In this document: piece by piece, positions 16,740 through 24,596 of the stretch
Position numbering within the stretch: position 1 is the first letter of the stretch
Layout of the letters: each line of letters starts with the position of its first letter
Origin: Calditrichaceae bacterium
GTDB taxonomy: Bacteria > Calditrichota > Calditrichia > RBG-13-44-9 > J075
DNA length: 64,000 nucleotides
NCBI GenBank assembly: GCA_013360445.1
Contig: JABWBP010000021.1
Span: 1 to 64,000, forward strand
Direction of reading: 5' to 3'
Position numbers and translations under genes: made by a program
Notes under the pieces: generated by a model
What the model was told of the DNA's origin: nothing
The model's database searches: none
Seen by the model: the letters and a program-made list of their open reading frames with translations, nothing else

Positions 16740-16915
16740 AAGCGCCAGGCCACCAAAAGGGCGCAGCACAAATTGCACAAATGGTCTATGTCAGCCCTGA
16801 AAGGGCGATATAGCATTGTTTATGACGCCCTTTCAGGGCTTTAAACATTTTTTGATTCCCGCCCCCAGGGCGTTGCCCTGGGCTATGGTATTTTTCCCCT
16901 TCGGGGAAATGTAAA
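16740..16915. repeat. REP-like palindromes (CAGCCCTGAAAGGGCG family)
   Basis: Stacked hairpins between the binding-protein and MalF genes. CAGCCCTGAAAGGGCG faces CGCCCTTTCAGGGCT (16794-16843), then CCCAGGGC-GTT-GCCCTGGG (16864-16883), then CCCCTTCGGGG. Elements of this look recur in many bacterial phyla and are often linked with REP-associated transposases; no transposase is seen here. This accounts for most of the 279-base gap. Confidence 0.65.
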
Positions 16916-16955
16916 ACACCGTAACACCAAAACACTTTAACACTTGAGCACTGTT

Positions 16956-18200
16956 TTACTCCCTATTTTCCCGGATCAACTGCTCCGCCAGGCGCTGCAT
17001 TTCCCGGGCGGCCTGCTCCGGGGTGTATTTCCCGTTGAAAATTCCCTGGTAGCCGGGGCGCATGGCGTCCCAAATCCAGCGCAGCTCCGTCACCACCGGC
17101 ATGGGGCGTCCCACTAACATCTGGTCGTAAGCGGCGCGATAGAGCGGCTCCTTTTCCAGATCGGGGTGGATCGCCAGGTCTTCGCGGGAAGGGATGAGGT
17201 TGAATTCCCTGGCAAATTCGAGCTGTACCGCGGGCGAGGTGAGAAAGTGCAGCAATTCTAAGGCAATCCGCAGTTGCTCGCCCTCTAAATTGGCGTTGAG
17301 CGAATACCCTAAGGGGGAGACGATGGGGGTAGCCCACTGCCCGGTCTCGTCGTTGCGGGGAATGCGCGCCAGGCCGATGTCCATCCCGCGCTTGAGGTAA
17401 GTTCCCCAGGACCACGGCCCGTTGATGATCATGGCGGATTTCCCGTCCAAAAACAGGGCGTTGGCGGTTTCGTAATCGCATTCCCGGGGGGTGATTTTAT
17501 ACTTGTTGGCCAGGTCGTAGATCAATTGCGCCGCCTGCGCCATCGCCGGGGTGTTCAGGGTGGGGCGGTTCTGGTCGTCTAAAATCCAGCCCCCGTACAG
17601 CCCGATAAAGGGCACCGCAAAATAAGGCTCGATGAAGTTCCAGGCCAGCGCGTAACGCTCCGGAACGCCGTCGCCGTTCTCGTCCCGGGCGATCTCCTCT
17701 CCCATCTTAACCAGTTCCCCGATGGTTTGGGGCGGTTTCTGCACGTAAGCTTTATTATACACCAGGGAAAGATGATTCCCCACCCGGTCGGCGATCTGGT
17801 AGAGATGCCCGTTCAGGCGGGTATTGGCCGGAAAGGGATCGGTCATGAAGCTGTCTAAAAAGGCCCGATCAAAAAAGGATTCCAGGGGCATGATCACCCC
17901 TAATTCCGAAAGCGGCCCGATGTTGTCGCTGGCGCCATGCAGCAGCGCCGGCCCCTTTCCGGCCAGCGCCGAGACCATGAAGTTCGTGCGCAATTCCTCC
18001 GGCTGGTAATAAAGCTCCCGGAACTGGTAGGCCGGGTAGCGTTTCGCGAACTCATCCAATTTTTTCTGCAACAGGGCGCGCTCCACTGGCCGCAGGGTGC
18101 TCCAGACTAAAATCCGCTTTTGCGAATCCGATCCGCAGCCTGCCAAAAGCGCGGTTAAAACGCCGATGATTATCAGCGGATGAAGGAATTTTCGGTTCAT
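16956..18200 (-). CDS. Sugar ABC transporter substrate-binding lipoprotein (MalE-like)
   Basis: 414 residues with a lipobox (LLAGC, Cys22) so it is tethered to a membrane. The fold is the type-1 extracellular solute-binding family: LVWSTLRPVERALLQKKLDEF at the start, NGHLYQIADRVGNHLSLVYNKAYV as in maltose-binding proteins, FLDGKSAMIINGPWSWG, and a C-terminal ELRWIWDAMRPGYQGIFNGK. It delivers malto-oligosaccharide to the MalF/MalG-like permeases. No MalK-like ATPase is present in the island. It is the first gene of the importer group on this strand, after a terminator. Confidence 0.9.
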   Translation of the reverse strand: MNRKFLHPLIIIGVLTALLAGCGSDSQKRILVWSTLRPVERALLQKKLDEFAKRYPAYQFRELYYQPEELRTNFMVSALAGKGPALLHGASDNIGPLSELGVIMPLESFFDRAFLDSFMTDPFPANTRLNGHLYQIADRVGNHLSLVYNKAYVQKPPQTIGELVKMGEEIARDENGDGVPERYALAWNFIEPYFAVPFIGLYGGWILDDQNRPTLNTPAMAQAAQLIYDLANKYKITPRECDYETANALFLDGKSAMIINGPWSWGTYLKRGMDIGLARIPRNDETGQWATPIVSPLGYSLNANLEGEQLRIALELLHFLTSPAVQLEFAREFNLIPSREDLAIHPDLEKEPLYRAAYDQMLVGRPMPVVTELRWIWDAMRPGYQGIFNGKYTPEQAAREMQRLAEQLIRENRE

Positions 18201-18322
18201 AAAAAATGTATCTGTTTTTTTAGTGTTCAGGTGTTTTAGTATTTTACGCCGCCGCTATGCGGTACAGGTTTAGATAGCAACGGTTCTAGAAAGGCTGGAA
18301 CTTCCTACACAAAATCATAATA

Positions 18323-18460
18323 TTACCTGTAGTGCTAATTCTACCAACGGACACTCGATCTAACCGCGAATTGACGCGAAGAAACACTCATTTCGGCCGG
18401 CCTTGATCCTATAGTTATTCGCGTGTATTCGCGTTTTAAACCAACGAGCACTACAGGTAA
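18323..18460. repeat. 138-bp nested palindromic element
   Basis: Perfect 14-bp outer arms (TTACCTGTAGTGCT at 18323-18336, AGCACTACAGGTAA at 18447-18460) enclose inner words AACCGCGAATTGACGCGAA facing TTCGCGTGTATTCGCG. It lies in the 404-base gap upstream of the binding-protein gene and resembles in build, though not in sequence, the element at 5465-5680. The rest of the gap holds GTGTTTTAGTGTT-type words and the terminator at 18523; no gene is seen. Confidence 0.65.
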
Positions 18461-18522
18461 ACTCGAATACCTGAACACATGAGCACCTGAACACTCAAAC
18501 ACTAAACCCCGGCCTTAAAACC

Positions 18523-18559
18523 AAGAAACCCGGTTCTGACAACCGGAACCGGGTTTCTT
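18523..18559 (-). terminator. Strong hairpin terminator after the secreted E-set protein
   Basis: A perfect 14-bp stem (AAGAAACCCGGTTC / GAACCGGGTTTCTT) with a nine-base loop, followed on the minus strand by GGTTTTAA. It lies about 45 bases past the stop of the gene at 18605 and ends that transcript before the importer genes, so the receptor/T9SS block and the importer block are probably separate transcription units. Confidence 0.75.
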
Positions 18560-18604
18560 CGGAAATTCATACCAATGCCGTATGATACTGTTGCGGCGCA
18601 CCGG

Positions 18605-19804
18605 TTACTTCATCAGAACCATCTTTTTGGTTTCCACGTAGCTGCCGGCGGTGATACGATAGAGATAAATACCCGAGGCCACTTTCTGGCCTAACTCATC
18701 TTTGCCGTCCCATTCCACCTTGTACACGCCCGGGTTGACCGACTCGTTTGCCAGCACGCGAACTTGCTGGCCGAGCAGGTTGTACACGATCAGACGCACG
18801 TCCGCTTTCTGGGTCAGGGAGAATTCGATCGTGGTATTGGGGTTGAAGGGGTTGGGATAGTTTTGCAGGAGCCGGAAGCCGTCCGGTACCTGGTTCACAA
18901 TCGGCTGAATGCTGACGGTGCAGAGTCCCAGGTAAGGAGTATAATAGTCGCCATTGGCGCCGAAGCAGGCCGGCACCCGGCCGCTGGCTTTGTTCACGTT
19001 GGCGTTGTGATTCTGGGCGAAACCGGCTTCGTTATCGAATCCGCTGATGCCGAATTTCCAGTCGATCACCTTGGGGGCGCCGGCCTGGAACAGAATGGTA
19101 ATGGACCAGAGGCTGTCCCCCGCCACCGCGTCGCCGTCGAGGCCGGCGTCATTCATTTGCAGCGCTTCGCGCACCGGGTCGCCGGGCTGCAGGTCCCATA
19201 CCCAGGCTAACTGGGGAACGGTTTTGGGCGCGCCCCCGGCCAGGTACACGGTGTCGATGCCGGTTACGTTGCCGCCGCCAAAGGTAATCGCGCTGCTGTC
19301 GGCCAGGAAGGCATGGGCGGGACGCATATCCACTTCAAAAATAACCTCAGTATCTTCCGTGAAAATGTCGCCATACCCGATATCATCGAAGAAGCGCAGG
19401 GGAATGATCAGGTCGGGAATACCGTTTGCGTTCAAATCCACTTCGTCTCCGGTAGCCCAGAACCGCCGGTCCGATCCACCTTCCCAAACGTCGCCAGACG
19501 CAGCGCTGGTGTAAAAAAACTTGTAAGCTGCGGTATCGGCAATCGGGGTCAGGTTCATGAACACCACCGCTTCATATAGCGAATCGTTGATAAAGCTGGG
19601 GGTCATTTCATTGTCGGTGCCCCAACCGTTGAAAGAGCCCCGGGCATAGACGTGGTCGGTAGCCGCGGCGGGATCGAAGTTCCCGACCAGAATCTGCACG
19701 CCCATGTGGCACTGGAACAGCACTTCGTACTGCGTCTGGGCAAAGGCGCTGCCGCCCAGCAACAGCGCTAATGCTGCTGCGAATACTTTAACTCTGTTGA
19801 ACAT
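18605..19804 (-). CDS. T9SS-secreted starch-binding-type E-set protein
   Basis: 399 residues. Signal peptide (to about residue 22, SAFAQ), a first E-set domain with YARGSFNGWGTDNEM as in starch-binding CBM20/48-like modules, a second beta domain starting near TEVIFEVDMRPAHAF, and a T9SS type A sorting domain (LQNYPNPFNPNTTIEF to KKMVLMK). No hydrolase motif is visible, so I infer a surface glucan-binding protein, analogous in role but not in sequence to SusE/SusF. AAGGAG precedes the ATG, and a strong terminator follows the stop. It is the last gene of a likely unit that begins with the receptor at 27350. Confidence 0.8.
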   Translation of the reverse strand: MFNRVKVFAAALALLLGGSAFAQTQYEVLFQCHMGVQILVGNFDPAAATDHVYARGSFNGWGTDNEMTPSFINDSLYEAVVFMNLTPIADTAAYKFFYTSAASGDVWEGGSDRRFWATGDEVDLNANGIPDLIIPLRFFDDIGYGDIFTEDTEVIFEVDMRPAHAFLADSSAITFGGGNVTGIDTVYLAGGAPKTVPQLAWVWDLQPGDPVREALQMNDAGLDGDAVAGDSLWSITILFQAGAPKVIDWKFGISGFDNEAGFAQNHNANVNKASGRVPACFGANGDYYTPYLGLCTVSIQPIVNQVPDGFRLLQNYPNPFNPNTTIEFSLTQKADVRLIVYNLLGQQVRVLANESVNPGVYKVEWDGKDELGQKVASGIYLYRITAGSYVETKKMVLMK

Positions 19805-19849
19805 AGCGTTCTCCTTGGTTTTGGTTGGTTAAAGATAACTTATGGGGGA

Positions 19850-20872
19850 CTAAAATGATAGTCTTACGGTAAATTTTTGGATGTTATTCAATACTCCGAA
19901 ATCCTGGTAAGCGTAGTCTAATATAAAACCCAGCCCGGAAAATTTCGCGTTCAACCCCGCTCCCACGGTGAATCCTTCTTCGCTGTCCGGCAGGAAGAGG
20001 GAGCGGTACCCGGCGCGCAGGGCGATGAGGTTCTGAAACATGTATTCCCCTCCCACGTTGACGCTCTCCGCGTTGTCATTGGGATGCAAGGCGTCCGCGG
20101 CAATGGTGAGGCGGTTTGACTGGCTTTTGATCACGTCCATCGACAAACCGACCCGGAACAACAGGGGGAGGTCAAATGCGTCAGTCTGGTAGAACGCGTT
20201 GATTTTATCATTATTGCCGGAAAGATTGGGATCAGGATCGATCTGGGTCAGCAAATCGTCGCCGGACATTTTCATCTTGGTGCCGAAGTTGGAGATGCTC
20301 ATCCCCAATCGCAGCCCGTTGAAAGGGGTTTCGAACAGCGTTCCTACGTCCAATCCCACCCCGGAAGCATTGGTGTTCCAGATATGCTCGCGAACGTATT
20401 TGCCGGTGAAACCGATCATGAATTTGTCGGTAAGCTTGCGGGCGTAGGACAGCGAAACCGCAAAACTGCCCGCGGAGAAGAGCACCCCGGTTCCTTCGGG
20501 CTGCAACTCCGTGGTCTGTTCGAATTCGCCCATGCTCAACGCAGTGAAGCCCACCCCGATTGTGCCCATGGACCCTACCGGCGAGGCAATTCCGATATAA
20601 TCGAAATTGATCTGCTCCAGCCACTCGGAGTGATTGAAGATGATTTCCGGGCGGCTGAGCTGGGCAATCCCGGAGACGTTCCAGAACATGGCCGTGGCGT
20701 CATTGGCGACTGATACATAAGCGCCTCCCATCCCGACCGCCCGGGCGCCCACCCCGATAGTGAGGAAGGGAGCGGCGGTGGTTCCCACTTTGGTCACTTC
20801 CCGGGCAACTCCCGCAACCGACAGACAGCATATCGCAAGGAGAGAAATGTAAGCCTGTATCCGCTGGTTCAT
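19850..20872 (-). CDS. PorV/PorQ-family outer-membrane barrel protein
   Basis: About 340 residues. Signal peptide, then the hallmark KVGTTAAPFLTIGVGARAVGMGGAYVSVANDATAMFWNV-type opening of PorV/UPF0164 proteins, followed by alternating beta-strand pattern to a C-terminal Phe (KFTVRLSF), typical of an outer-membrane barrel. PorV shuttles T9SS substrates to the sortase/attachment complex; many FCB genomes hold several paralogues near receptors, some with unknown duties. The start at 20872 has AAGGAG seven bases upstream; the longer frame runs into a repeat element. Neighbouring genes encode T9SS substrates, which fits. Confidence 0.85.
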   Translation of the reverse strand: MNQRIQAYISLLAICCLSVAGVAREVTKVGTTAAPFLTIGVGARAVGMGGAYVSVANDATAMFWNVSGIAQLSRPEIIFNHSEWLEQINFDYIGIASPVGSMGTIGVGFTALSMGEFEQTTELQPEGTGVLFSAGSFAVSLSYARKLTDKFMIGFTGKYVREHIWNTNASGVGLDVGTLFETPFNGLRLGMSISNFGTKMKMSGDDLLTQIDPDPNLSGNNDKINAFYQTDAFDLPLLFRVGLSMDVIKSQSNRLTIAADALHPNDNAESVNVGGEYMFQNLIALRAGYRSLFLPDSEEGFTVGAGLNAKFSGLGFILDYAYQDFGVLNNIQKFTVRLSF

Positions 20873-20889
20873 GCTAAACTCCTTAAATA

Positions 20890-21006
20890 CGGTATTCCAG
20901 TGCTCTGGTGTTTTAGTGTTCAAGTGTTTTGGTGTTCCGTGTTTGGGTGTTCTGGCAGCAAAATCGCACACACTTGAACACAATAACACGAGAACACCAG
21001 AACACT
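20890..21006. repeat. Inverted GTGTTTTAGTGTTC / GAACACTAAAAC words
   Basis: Copies of GTGTTTTAGTGTTCAAGTG-like words (20900-20960) face TTGAACAC...GAACACCAGAACAC words (20970-21006), giving a long imperfect hairpin between two minus-strand genes. The same words recur at 1553-1573, 16692-16714, 16919-16945, 18216-18242, 18465-18503 and 33217-33265, so this is a dispersed family confined to gaps. Confidence 0.7.
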
Positions 21007-21013
21007 AAAGAAA

Positions 21014-24000
21014 CTATTTAATCACCGCAAACTTGCCGGTGGTCTGGCCGATGCCCGGGGCGTCGATATGGTAAATGTAAACGCCGTACGCCACTTCCAA
21101 ACTATCCCGGGTGAGCAGGTTCCAATCCGCAGTGCCGTCGGTGAGGGTGGAGTTGTGGTCGATGGACGCGACCAGCTCGCCGCGCACGTTGAATATGCGG
21201 ATAGTACACTTTTGGGGCAGGTGGATGAAGTGGATCGAGCGTTCCCCGCGCCCGCTGCTATAGGTATTCTTCTGCTCCCAAATGGCCGTGGCCACGTAGG
21301 GATTGGGCACTACCTTGATGCGGTCAAGCTCGCTCTTGGCCTGTTCGGTGTTCACCTTCGGCGCGGCGGAGGTGAAGCGATAGCGGTCGTAGTTGGCAAA
21401 TTCTTTCCGCACCGGCAGCGCCAGAATATCCCCGGCTTTGGGCACTTCCGCGGATTGATCGGCGTCCATGTTTAATTGGAACGTCGGCTGGTATTGATTC
21501 GAATGCACGCCATCGAATTCAAACAGTACCAGTCGATCCCGGTAATCCAGTTTCCCGGGATCACCGGGGGTTTGATCGAAAAGATTGAATTTGATGTACC
21601 GATTTTCGGAAACATTTTTGATCCGGAAATTGGTCGGAATTTTAGGCGTGGTCGGCAGCCCCGCAACCGGAATGCTCGCGGAGGAATCTCCCTGGGCGTC
21701 GCCAACCACTTCTAATTGATAGTTTGCAGGATAGAGCCGCCCCTGGGCAAGCCCGGCAGAGAGCTTGCTCCAGACCGCCGGTTTCAGGATATTCCGGGTT
21801 TCATCGTTCCATTTTGCCTGGGCGAGCAGCGGCTGGGTTCTATCATTCATAATGTTCAATTTGATGCCGTCAAACACCGTCGCGTCGATCTGCAAGTCCG
21901 GGTTATTCACGGTCAGGGTGTCTCCACGGGTCAGGTTCACAACCGTAAAACCGGTGGTAACCCGCATAGGCTTGTTCTGGTTTTCGGGCAGCGGCGGGAA
22001 GATCGTATCGCTGAAGCTAACTTCGTATTCATGGGCGTCTAAAATCTTCAACGGATCGATCGGTTCGGCAAAGATCTGTCCGGTGGCATCCCCTTCAAGA
22101 TGATTCAACGCCGACACGGAGGGGCTAACGTATCCCGCCACCGGCGCTTCCGGGCGAACCTGAACGACGTTTTGCCCCAATTCCACTGTTCCGCCAGGAG
22201 AAATCGCGGCAAACTTGGAGGTCTCCGCCGGCTGCAGGATTTGATCTTCCGCGGGGTTGTAGATGCCGCGGTCGTAGGCGGTGACGGCGTAGAAATAGGT
22301 GAAGCCGTTTTTCACCGTACTATCTACGTAGGTGTGCACCAGGCCGGTATTGTCGCCTAAGTAGAATACCGATCCCAGGTTCGGGTCGATGGCCGGGAAG
22401 AAGCCGCTGTCCTGGTTCACGATATCGAATTGGGCAACGGGCACGTCCGCCACCCGGCTGCCGAAGACGTTGGTGACCACCCCGGTCTCATCGAAAGTGG
22501 GGTAAGTGGCGCGGTAAATTTTATATCCTTCAAAATCCAGGGGATCGCCGGTGGCGGCCTGGGAAAGGCGGTCGAAGCTGTCTTCCGAACGGGTATCCCA
22601 GTACAGGGTTACTTTATTGTCGCCGGATACCGCTCGCACCGTGGGCAGCACCGGGGCCTTGGCGAAACTGTAGTCGTTGTTATAAATGGTCTGCACGATG
22701 CGCTTGGTCTTGAAAATCTCATTCTGGTTGTTCCCGAAGAAGAAGGCCAGGGAGATACGCTCGGTCTGCCCGGGGCGCAGCGGGAAATATCCGGTGCCGT
22801 AGATGAAGTCGCCGTCCACGTTTTGCTGTGCGGCGTTGTAATAACCGGGGCGCAGGGCTTCCCAGAGGCCGCTGTCGTCGCGCAGGCGGATAATGTTGAA
22901 CGGTGCAAAGAAGTAGAAACTGGTCAAACCGATCTGGTCGGATTCATCTACGTCGGTTTTGTCGATATTCGGCTCGCCGGGCAATCCGGTATCGATGCTC
23001 TCGCCATTCGGGCCGATGCGGAAGCCGGAGGTCGGCAGGCCGTCGCCCTCTCCTTCGTCGCCGGTGTCCGGTTTGCCGTCCAGCCCCACGTCATCGGTAG
23101 CAGGATTCCAGTCCCCATCATTGTCGATGGCATCGTCGCGGCCTTCGTCGATCAGGGAATTATTCAACCCGTCGCCGGTAAAGTAGTTTTTATAGCGCAA
23201 CCCGATGTTAGGATTCTCCTCATCGATCAGGCCGTTGGAATTGTTATCGATGCCGTCGTTAGGAATTTCGGTGTTCTCATCGATCAGGCCGTTCAAATTA
23301 TCATCGATATTATTGTAAGGCTGCTCGAACAGGGTATCCCCGGGGTTAATCTGTAAGGTGTCATTATTATAGTAGATGGTGATCCCTTCCGCCGGGAAGG
23401 TGACCACGGTGCGGTCAAATTGCGGGGTATTATAGTCGATGAGCACGATCGGATCGCCGACGGCGGCAATTTTGGGCTGCAGCAGCGCTACGTCGATGAT
23501 GCTCCCGGACCCGCTGCTCCCGTCGAGATCGTCGTCGAAACCGTTCAGGCGGTTGCCGGGGCTTTCCAGGAAGGCGTAGCCTAAGTATCCCACCGGGGAC
23601 CAGCCGGTATTGCCGATGTTATCGAAGTCCCAGGAGTAGGTAAGGTCTTCGTCGGCGTCAAAAAAGGAGTTGTCGTCATTGGTGTCGCCGTCCCCCCCGA
23701 TGGTGGTGCCCACGATCATGCCGAAGACCGCCCGGTCGTAATTGGTGGTTCCCACGTTGGTGATCTCGTAGAGCCAGAAGATGGTATTTTGCGCCAGGGT
23801 TTGCGACCATTGCAGGCCCCGGGCGGAAGAAACCAGCGCCAGCCCGCCCCGGGAGCCTCCCGAAACCGGGTTTCCGGCGTCGTTAGAATCGGGATAGAAG
23901 GGTTCGGGTTTCAGGATAAATTCCCGGTCGCGGCTGTCATCCATCCACCAGTAGCTCTCCTGGTCGGCGTTGAACTGGTCTTTTCCAAAGAACCCGTTCC

Positions 24001-24499
24001 ACTGCCCCGGCCAGCCCGGGTCGTTGATATCGGTTTCGCGATCCGGCCAGCGCGCGGGCCAGCTTTGCGCCTGGTGGCTCACCGCCACCACCGTGGTATC
24101 CGGGTTTGCGAAGCCGGGAAGCGGCTCCCAGCCCCAGAAATCATTGGGGTCCTGGGGATTGTACTCGTTGTTTCCGCGGGGTCCGTCGGACACGGTGACG
24201 GGATAAATTTTCGCGCCGCTGGGCAGCTCGATCTCCGCGCCCACCATTACGCTAATATCGCCCACGTAGAAGTGCCCGGTATTGATCGGCCATTCCCCGC
24301 CAAAATCTTCCGCGTTATTGATCCGGCCGATCAACCCGTAATTGAAAAAGGTGGTGCGAATCTGGTTGCCGCTATGGACATTTTTCTTGCGTTCGTTGGG
24401 ATCGCCTTTCAACTGGGTGTAAAACTGGGCTTTCAACGGCAAAGAACCAGCCAGACAGGTCGCCATTATCAAGATTAGCACAGCACTGAATTTCTTCAT
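21014..24499 (-). CDS. Large T9SS-type secreted/surface protein, receptor partner
   Basis: 1161 residues. Signal peptide (to about residue 24), an N-terminal region with QIRTTFFNYGLIGRIN, a middle rich in acidic DNNxNGLIDE units like calcium-binding repeats (around residues 395-470), a fibronectin-III-like domain (KVTLYWDTRSEDSFDRLS then FEGYKIYRAT), and a C-terminal FlgD-Ig/T9SS-like sorting domain (VVPNPYVATAIWEQ to GKFAVIK). No enzyme motif recognised. It sits between the TonB receptor and a PorV-like gene, the place where SusD would lie in Bacteroidota, so it may be a surface partner of the receptor; this is inference. AAAGGG precedes the ATG. Confidence 0.72.
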   Translation of the reverse strand: MKKFSAVLILIMATCLAGSLPLKAQFYTQLKGDPNERKKNVHSGNQIRTTFFNYGLIGRINNAEDFGGEWPINTGHFYVGDISVMVGAEIELPSGAKIYPVTVSDGPRGNNEYNPQDPNDFWGWEPLPGFANPDTTVVAVSHQAQSWPARWPDRETDINDPGWPGQWNGFFGKDQFNADQESYWWMDDSRDREFILKPEPFYPDSNDAGNPVSGGSRGGLALVSSARGLQWSQTLAQNTIFWLYEITNVGTTNYDRAVFGMIVGTTIGGDGDTNDDNSFFDADEDLTYSWDFDNIGNTGWSPVGYLGYAFLESPGNRLNGFDDDLDGSSGSGSIIDVALLQPKIAAVGDPIVLIDYNTPQFDRTVVTFPAEGITIYYNNDTLQINPGDTLFEQPYNNIDDNLNGLIDENTEIPNDGIDNNSNGLIDEENPNIGLRYKNYFTGDGLNNSLIDEGRDDAIDNDGDWNPATDDVGLDGKPDTGDEGEGDGLPTSGFRIGPNGESIDTGLPGEPNIDKTDVDESDQIGLTSFYFFAPFNIIRLRDDSGLWEALRPGYYNAAQQNVDGDFIYGTGYFPLRPGQTERISLAFFFGNNQNEIFKTKRIVQTIYNNDYSFAKAPVLPTVRAVSGDNKVTLYWDTRSEDSFDRLSQAATGDPLDFEGYKIYRATYPTFDETGVVTNVFGSRVADVPVAQFDIVNQDSGFFPAIDPNLGSVFYLGDNTGLVHTYVDSTVKNGFTYFYAVTAYDRGIYNPAEDQILQPAETSKFAAISPGGTVELGQNVVQVRPEAPVAGYVSPSVSALNHLEGDATGQIFAEPIDPLKILDAHEYEVSFSDTIFPPLPENQNKPMRVTTGFTVVNLTRGDTLTVNNPDLQIDATVFDGIKLNIMNDRTQPLLAQAKWNDETRNILKPAVWSKLSAGLAQGRLYPANYQLEVVGDAQGDSSASIPVAGLPTTPKIPTNFRIKNVSENRYIKFNLFDQTPGDPGKLDYRDRLVLFEFDGVHSNQYQPTFQLNMDADQSAEVPKAGDILALPVRKEFANYDRYRFTSAAPKVNTEQAKSELDRIKVVPNPYVATAIWEQKNTYSSGRGERSIHFIHLPQKCTIRIFNVRGELVASIDHNSTLTDGTADWNLLTRDSLEVAYGVYIYHIDAPGIGQTTGKFAVIK

Positions 24500-24551
24500 A
24501 CCATACCCTTTTTGTGTATTATCACCCGATCTTTGACTATTGTGAAATGGT

Positions 24552-24593
24552 AACAGCAGTGGTCTATTGGCAATGTAGCTGCCTACTGCTGTT
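24552..24593. promoter_or_regulatory. Hairpin between receptor and secreted-protein genes
   Basis: AACAGCAGT (24552-24560) pairs with ACTGCTGTT (24585-24593), with an inner GGCA/TGCC pair. It lies just after the receptor stop and before the next gene on the minus strand. A T-run follows only on the plus strand, so on the transcript it is more likely an RNA-processing or partial-termination hairpin that lets the two proteins be made at different levels. Confidence 0.45.
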
Positions 24594-24596
24594 TTT

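Noticed and set aside
22430-23356. 308-codon plus-strand open frame
   Set aside because: Antisense to the 1161-residue T9SS protein; sequence is a shadow of its acidic repeats.
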